Positions 6,274-9,721 of a stretch of 9,721 nt of DNA are shown here, piece by piece. The notes beneath the pieces were generated by a model that was not told the DNA's origin, did not search any database, and worked only from the letters and a program-made list of their open reading frames with translations. How positions within the stretch are numbered: the first letter of the stretch is position 1; every line of letters begins with the position of its first letter. The stretch covers positions 8,298 to 18,018 of the forward strand of contig MIBK01000184.1 of NCBI GenBank assembly GCA_001829505.1, given 5' to 3'. This stretch comes from Spirochaetes bacterium RBG_16_67_19. Its GTDB lineage: Bacteria > Spirochaetota > Spirochaetia > SZUA-6 > DRHE01. The position numbers and the translations under genes are program-made.

Positions 6274-6843
6274 TTACTTGCTCCTTGTCTTTACGAACTC
6301 GACCTTCCCGCCGCGCTTCAGCACGCGCACCGGGAAGCCCTGTTTCTCGATGTCCCCGTAGTTGTGCCCGGCATTGCCGGGATAGACGTAGAAGGAGACC
6401 AGCGGCTCCTCCCCCGTGTTGACCGTGCGGTGGGCCCAGAAGGGGGGAACGTAGATCACCCGCCCGGGGCGGAACTCCTCCCACAGGCACTCCCCCTCGA
6501 CGGTCTTCATCAGCAGGTAGCCCTGCCCCCGCAGGCCGACGTACACCTCGGCGGTGTCCGGCACGGCGTGGTAGTGGCCCTTGGTCATGAAGCACTCCCC
6601 GCCCACAGTCCCGGGCAGGGTAGTACTGATGCCGAAGCGCATCTGCCCGGGGGCGTCGGGCACCGGCTGCTCGGCCACCTCGTAATGCACCGGGTCCCCG
6701 GCGGCGATCAGGCGCTCCAGGGCCGCGGCATCGGCGTAATGCCCGCGCATGCTGGAGGCCTGGCGCACGATATGGGTGGCCGGGTTCTTCATCACCCCCT
6801 TCGATAAGTCGAGGTCCACCCCGAACGGCTTCATGTAATCCAT
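6274..6843 (-). CDS. pgiA: Cupin-type glucose-6-phosphate isomerase (archaeal-type PGI)
   Basis: Metal-dependent cupin that interconverts glucose 6-phosphate and fructose 6-phosphate, unrelated to the common SIS-fold PGI. 189 residues, the size of the characterised archaeal enzymes. The metal site is clear: H90 and H92 in MTKGHYH, E99 in TAEVY, and H138 in YVPPFWAHRTVN. GLRGQGYLLM (103-112) and YPGNAGHNYG (154-163) are further family signatures. These match Pyrococcus/Thermococcus PGI motif by motif. The ATG lies 12 nt after the sulfur-carrier stop with AAGGAG about 5 nt upstream; an ATG three codons later is less well placed. Homologues occur in Euryarchaeota and scattered bacteria. Because its neighbours handle sugars and sugar acids, an isomerase role on a different sugar phosphate is possible. 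Confidence 0.9.
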   Translation of the reverse strand: MDYMKPFGVDLDLSKGVMKNPATHIVRQASSMRGHYADAAALERLIAAGDPVHYEVAEQPVPDAPGQMRFGISTTLPGTVGGECFMTKGHYHAVPDTAEVYVGLRGQGYLLMKTVEGECLWEEFRPGRVIYVPPFWAHRTVNTGEEPLVSFYVYPGNAGHNYGDIEKQGFPVRVLKRGGKVEFVKTRSK

Positions 6844-6855
6844 CGTCTCTCCTTT

Positions 6856-7113
6856 TCAACCGCCGCCGACCACGGGAAACAGGGCGACCTGGTCCCCGGA
6901 GGCCAGCGTTCTGTCCATACCTTCCGGCAGCTGGGTCCAGCCCCGACCGTTGAGCGTGGCCATGAGTCCCGGGTCCGGCAGCCGAACTCCGCGCTGGAGG
7001 GCCAGCCACTCAGCCAGCTCAGCGAGGCGACTGCCTTCCGGAAGCTCCACGGCCTCCTCGCGCCGGCCCGCCTGATCACGCAGAGCCGACAGGTAGCGCA
7101 CCTGAATGGTCAA
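6856..7113 (-). CDS. MoaD/ThiS-family sulfur carrier, probably for the AOR pterin cofactor
   Basis: 85-residue ubiquitin-like protein starting with TTG. The start overlaps the AOR stop as TTGA, and AGGAG (7126-7122) lies 8 nt upstream, within the end of the AOR gene, which fixes this unusual start. It begins MTIQVRYLSALRD, has the mid-domain LNGRGW (54-59), and ends GDQVALFPVVGGG, matching the GDEVALLPPVSGG tail of MoaD. The C-terminal Gly-Gly is where the family is adenylated and loaded as thiocarboxylate. MoaD donates the dithiolene sulfurs of molybdopterin, and tungsten AORs carry two such pterins. MoaD-like genes next to AOR genes are a known pattern, so a supporting role for the AOR is likely. 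No MoaE or MoeB partner is in the window. A ThiS-like or other sulfur-transfer role is less likely. Confidence 0.88.
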   Translation of the reverse strand: MTIQVRYLSALRDQAGRREEAVELPEGSRLAELAEWLALQRGVRLPDPGLMATLNGRGWTQLPEGMDRTLASGDQVALFPVVGGG

Positions 7114-8945
7114 GCGATCAGCTCCTGCACCCGCAGGCGGCGCAGGGTCTCCCCGGTGGGCACCCCCTGGTCGTCCCAGCCGCGCACCTGGTAGTACTCG
7201 TCGAGCATGACGTCGTACATCTGCGGGGTGAGGATGCGGCCCTTGGTGGGCCCGTCCGGCAGCTTCTCCTTGGTGAAGCGTTCCGGCAGCAGGTCGTCCT
7301 TCCGGCGCACCCCTTCCCGATTCAGGATCACCCGCTCCAGGCTGTAGATGCGCTCCCCGATCCCCATCAGCTCCGGCATGAAGTCGTAGCCGGTGGCGGC
7401 CTTCATGATGTCGCCTTTGGGGTCGTCGCTGAAACCCACCGCCCCCCGCACCACCGTGCACATGCCCAGGCTGTCCACGTAGGCCCGGTTGTCCTGCAGG
7501 CCCTTGACCAGCGGCCCCTTGCCCTGGAGGGCGAAGCGGTCGTACTTGCCGCTCTGCAGCTCGGCGCGGATGGTCCAGCCCCCCACGTTGTGGCAGGCCC
7601 CGCGGGTGGAGGTCCCGTAGGTCAGGCCGTTGCCGTGGAAGCCGCGCGGGTCGTAGGCCGCCGGGGGCATGCCCTTCACGTCCAGGATGTACGGGCTCCA
7701 CTCCGGATGGGCCTCCCGCACCCCGCTCATGCCCTCGGCCAGCAGGTCGCCGATGCCCTGGCGGGCGGCGATGAGCTCGATCAGTCCGTGCAGCGCCTCA
7801 GGCCTGCCGAAGCGGGCCTCGATGCCGGCGGTGTCGGCGGTGGTGATCAGGCCGCGCTCGAACAGCTCCATGGCCAGGCCCACCGCGCAGCCGGCGGAAA
7901 TGGTGTCCAGGCCCAGCTCGTCGCAGAGCTGGTTGGCCTTGATGATGGCCCCGAAGTCGTCGATCCCGCAATTGGGGCCCAGCAGGCCGATGGTCTCGAA
8001 TTCGGTGCGGGCCCGCGCGCCGGCATAGGGCCCTTCGCGCACCACGCAGGTCTTGCCGCAGGCCACCGAGCAGTGGTAGCAGGCATAGTTCTTTTCCAGG
8101 TAGTGCTCGTACATGGCGTGGGCGTCGATCTTGGACATGCCCTCGAAGTACGCCGTCTGGAAGTTGCGGGTGGGCATGCAGCCCAGCTCGTTGATCACCT
8201 CCAGGTACTGCGGGGTGCCGAACTTGGTGTGGTTGGCCCGGGAGACCTTTAAGTCGGCCACCGCCGCCTTTTGGATCTCGGCGGCCCGGACCGGGTCGGC
8301 CAGGGGAATTTTGCCCGTGCCGCGCACGGCGATCCCCTTCAGTTTCTTGGAGCCCATGACCGCGCCCGGGCCGCCCCGGCCGAAGGCCCGGCTGTCCACA
8401 TTGATATAGGACAGGCGCACCAGGCGCTCCCCGGCCGGCCCGATGGACAGGGCCCCGATCTTGCCGCCGCCCATGGCGGCCTTGAGCTCTTCCAGGGTGC
8501 GGGTGGAGCTATAGCCTCGCCACGGGCCCGCGTCGCCGAAGGCCACCTTCCCGTCGGTGATCGTCAGGTAGGTCCAGTCGGCGGCCTGCCCCTCAACGAT
8601 CAGGGCGTCGAAGCCGGCCATCTTCAGGCGCGGCCCGAAGTCTCCGCCGCAGTTGGAGCACAGGTAGCGCCGGGTTTCCGGCGAACGGGTGGCGAGCTGG
8701 AACTTGGTGGTGGAAGGCAGCGGCAGGCCGGTCAGCGGCCCGGTGAAGAAGAACAGCTTGTTGGCCTCCTCCAGTGCCCCGACCGAGGCCGGGATCTCGT
8801 CGTAATAATACTTGGCCGCCAGTCCCCGGCCGCCCAGCAGCAGGCTCACCAGCCGCGGGTCGATGGCCTCGGTGCGCACGCTGCGCGTCGTGAGGTCCAC
8901 CCGCAGGAGTTTTCCCAGATATCCGCCGGTATAGCTCATACTCAT
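7110..8945 (-). CDS. aor: Aldehyde ferredoxin oxidoreductase (tungsten-pterin AOR family)
   Basis: Oxidises an aldehyde to a carboxylic acid and passes two electrons to ferredoxin; cytoplasmic, oxygen-sensitive, using tungsten bound to two pterins plus a 4Fe-4S cluster. 611 residues, full length for the family. The N-terminal GGYLGKLLRVDLT is canonical and GGDFGPRLKMAGFD (100-113) is a pterin-binding segment. The cluster ligands are C289, C292 and C296 (CYHCSVAC) plus C496 (DSLGMC). DPRGFHGNG (432-440) and TRGACH (447-452) form the second pterin and active-site region. Two starts are possible, ATG 8945 or ATG 8939; AGGAG at 8954-8950 suits either. It follows the kinase stop by 7 nt. No ferredoxin-like AorA subunit is beside it, so it likely uses free ferredoxin. 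Its presence in a sugar operon suggests a sugar-derived aldehyde substrate (inference); subfamily (AOR, GAPOR, other) was not resolved. Confidence 0.96.
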   Translation of the reverse strand: MSMSYTGGYLGKLLRVDLTTRSVRTEAIDPRLVSLLLGGRGLAAKYYYDEIPASVGALEEANKLFFFTGPLTGLPLPSTTKFQLATRSPETRRYLCSNCGGDFGPRLKMAGFDALIVEGQAADWTYLTITDGKVAFGDAGPWRGYSSTRTLEELKAAMGGGKIGALSIGPAGERLVRLSYINVDSRAFGRGGPGAVMGSKKLKGIAVRGTGKIPLADPVRAAEIQKAAVADLKVSRANHTKFGTPQYLEVINELGCMPTRNFQTAYFEGMSKIDAHAMYEHYLEKNYACYHCSVACGKTCVVREGPYAGARARTEFETIGLLGPNCGIDDFGAIIKANQLCDELGLDTISAGCAVGLAMELFERGLITTADTAGIEARFGRPEALHGLIELIAARQGIGDLLAEGMSGVREAHPEWSPYILDVKGMPPAAYDPRGFHGNGLTYGTSTRGACHNVGGWTIRAELQSGKYDRFALQGKGPLVKGLQDNRAYVDSLGMCTVVRGAVGFSDDPKGDIMKAATGYDFMPELMGIGERIYSLERVILNREGVRRKDDLLPERFTKEKLPDGPTKGRILTPQMYDVMLDEYYQVRGWDDQGVPTGETLRRLRVQELIA

Positions 8946-8952
8946 CGCACTC

Positions 8953-9721
8953 CTATTCGTGTTTTGTTTCCAGGCCCCATCGATTGAGAGCCAGCAAAGC
9001 TTCCTGATAGCGCCGCCTCCGCCGGTCGTACATCTCCCGCCGGCCCGGGTCCGGGTCCACGCGCTGCCCCACGCGGATCCAGGCCGCGGCGGCCTGGTCC
9101 AGGGAGGTGAAAAGCCCGACCCCGAAGCCGGCCAGCAGCGCGGCGCCCAGGGGCGCCCCTTCCGGGCGCGCCAGGACCCGCACCGGGATGCCCAGCGCGT
9201 CGGCCTTGATGCGGTTCCACAGGGCGTTGCGCCCCCCGCCTCCGGTCACCCGGATCTCGCTGGAGCGGAAAGCAGGGTCCAGCCGGCGCAGGATGTCGAG
9301 GTAAACCGCGTACTCCAGTGCCACCCCCTCCAGCACGGCGCGGTACAGGTGGGCCCTGCCGTGGTTCCAGGCCAGGCCCAGCCAGGCCCCGCGCAGCGCC
9401 GGCTGGCTGGGGCAGACCCGGCCCCCCAGGTGGGGGATGAACAGGGGGTCGTCCTCCCCGGGCACCAGGGCTTCGGCCTGGCGGTCCAGCTCCTCGAAAC
9501 CGGAGACGGCGGCGATGTCCTTGCGGAACCACTCCAGGTTCATCCCGCCGCCGTTGATGTAGGCGTAGGGGTGCCACAGCCCGGGGGTGGCCGAGTGGCC
9601 GCAGGCCAGCACGCGGTGCTCGACGTCCGGCCTCAGGGTGGTGGTGGTGGTGGCGAATACGGACGCCGTGCCGGCCACGTCCACGCTGATGCCCTCGCGG
9701 GTGGCCCCGCAGGACAGGAAG
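8953..9721 (-). CDS. FGGY-family carbohydrate kinase, xylulokinase-like (5' end beyond the window)
   Basis: Phosphorylates a sugar or polyol with ATP. Only the C-terminal half (255 residues plus stop) is visible; family members are about 480-520 residues, so roughly half lies off the right edge, including the catalytic Asp region. Visible landmarks are DVAGTASVFA near the start (the nucleotide-binding GTS motif in family terms), FIPHLGGRVCPSQP, the helix RAVLEGVALEYAVYL, the FGGY signature region RVTGGGGRNALWNRIKAD followed by LGIPV, and GAPLGAALLAG. A GTG at 9684 is in frame but cannot be the true start, because in-frame family sequence (FLSCGATREG) continues to the edge. It is upstream of the AOR gene and probably in the same transcript. 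Xylulo-, glucono-, ribulo- and fuculokinases all belong here; the substrate is undetermined. Confidence 0.92.
   Translation of the reverse strand, partial: FLSCGATREGISVDVAGTASVFATTTTTLRPDVEHRVLACGHSATPGLWHPYAYINGGGMNLEWFRKDIAAVSGFEELDRQAEALVPGEDDPLFIPHLGGRVCPSQPALRGAWLGLAWNHGRAHLYRAVLEGVALEYAVYLDILRRLDPAFRSSEIRVTGGGGRNALWNRIKADALGIPVRVLARPEGAPLGAALLAGFGVGLFTSLDQAAAAWIRVGQRVDPDPGRREMYDRRRRRYQEALLALNRWGLETKHE
9637..9651 (-). repeat. (ACC)5 trinucleotide repeat coding for five threonines in the FGGY kinase
   Basis: Five identical ACC codons in a row (GGT x5 on the plus strand) encode the TTTTT just after DVAGTASVFA. It is in frame, so length changes would add or remove single threonines without breaking the gene. 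Probably a modest coding microsatellite. Confidence 0.7.

Noticed and set aside
6856..7701. A 281-codon minus-strand frame covering the MoaD-like gene and part of AOR
   Set aside because: Only the last 85 residues are real (MoaD-like). The upstream part is the out-of-frame reading of AOR, and the true start is the TTG at 7113.
7590..8987. Long plus-strand frames opposite the AOR gene
   Set aside because: Shadows of the AOR reading frame; no domain and no plausible ribosome site.
1..9721. Mobile elements, CRISPR arrays, tRNA or rRNA genes, phage or defence genes
   Set aside because: No transposase, integrase, repeat-spacer pattern or RNA-gene signature was seen; the window is filled by metabolic and transport genes.

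Overview
The window is a single sugar-uptake and sugar-catabolism locus. All ten genes lie on the minus strand, so the region reads from high to low coordinates. Base composition is strongly GC-rich, except for one sharp AT-rich island at about 4662-4713. Most ribosome binding sites are of the AGGAG/GGAGG type, genes are packed head-to-tail with 1-12 nt gaps or ATGA/GTGA/TTGA overlaps, and ATG, GTG and TTG starts all appear. An oxygen-sensitive tungsten-type aldehyde ferredoxin oxidoreductase points to an anaerobic bacterium (or less likely an archaeon). The sugar-binding protein has a cleavable signal peptide without a lipobox, which hints at a two-membrane bacterium. The sequence does not fix the phylum.

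Catabolic half (9721 down to 4711): C-terminal part of an FGGY sugar kinase (runs off the right edge), aldehyde ferredoxin oxidoreductase (AOR), a small MoaD/ThiS-like sulfur carrier starting at TTG inside the AOR stop codon, a cupin-type glucose-6-phosphate isomerase, a D-2-hydroxyacid dehydrogenase, and a KDPG/KHG aldolase. The spacing suggests one transcript.

Control region (4602-4710): just after the aldolase stop is an AT-rich block with a 9-bp direct repeat and nested palindromes, then a good sigma-70-like promoter (TTGACA-N16-TATCCT), then a GC-rich leader hairpin and a strong Shine-Dalgarno.

Transport half (4601 down to 1): periplasmic sugar-binding protein, a strong hairpin that looks like a leaky terminator, a ROK-family repressor, a RbsC-type permease, and a RbsA-type double-ATPase ABC protein that runs off the left edge after its second signature motif.

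Working model (inference): an unidentified sugar enters by the ABC transporter. The kinase, isomerase, dehydrogenase and aldolase process it to pyruvate plus an aldehyde or aldehyde phosphate. The AOR oxidises an aldehyde (the sugar itself or the aldolase product) with ferredoxin as acceptor, and the MoaD-like protein helps make its pterin cofactor. The ROK protein probably represses the transport operon, including its own gene, through the AT-rich palindromic site. No sugar-acid dehydratase is visible, so the pathway is incomplete here. No RNA genes, CRISPR arrays or mobile elements were seen, and no gene-free stretch exceeds about 110 bases.
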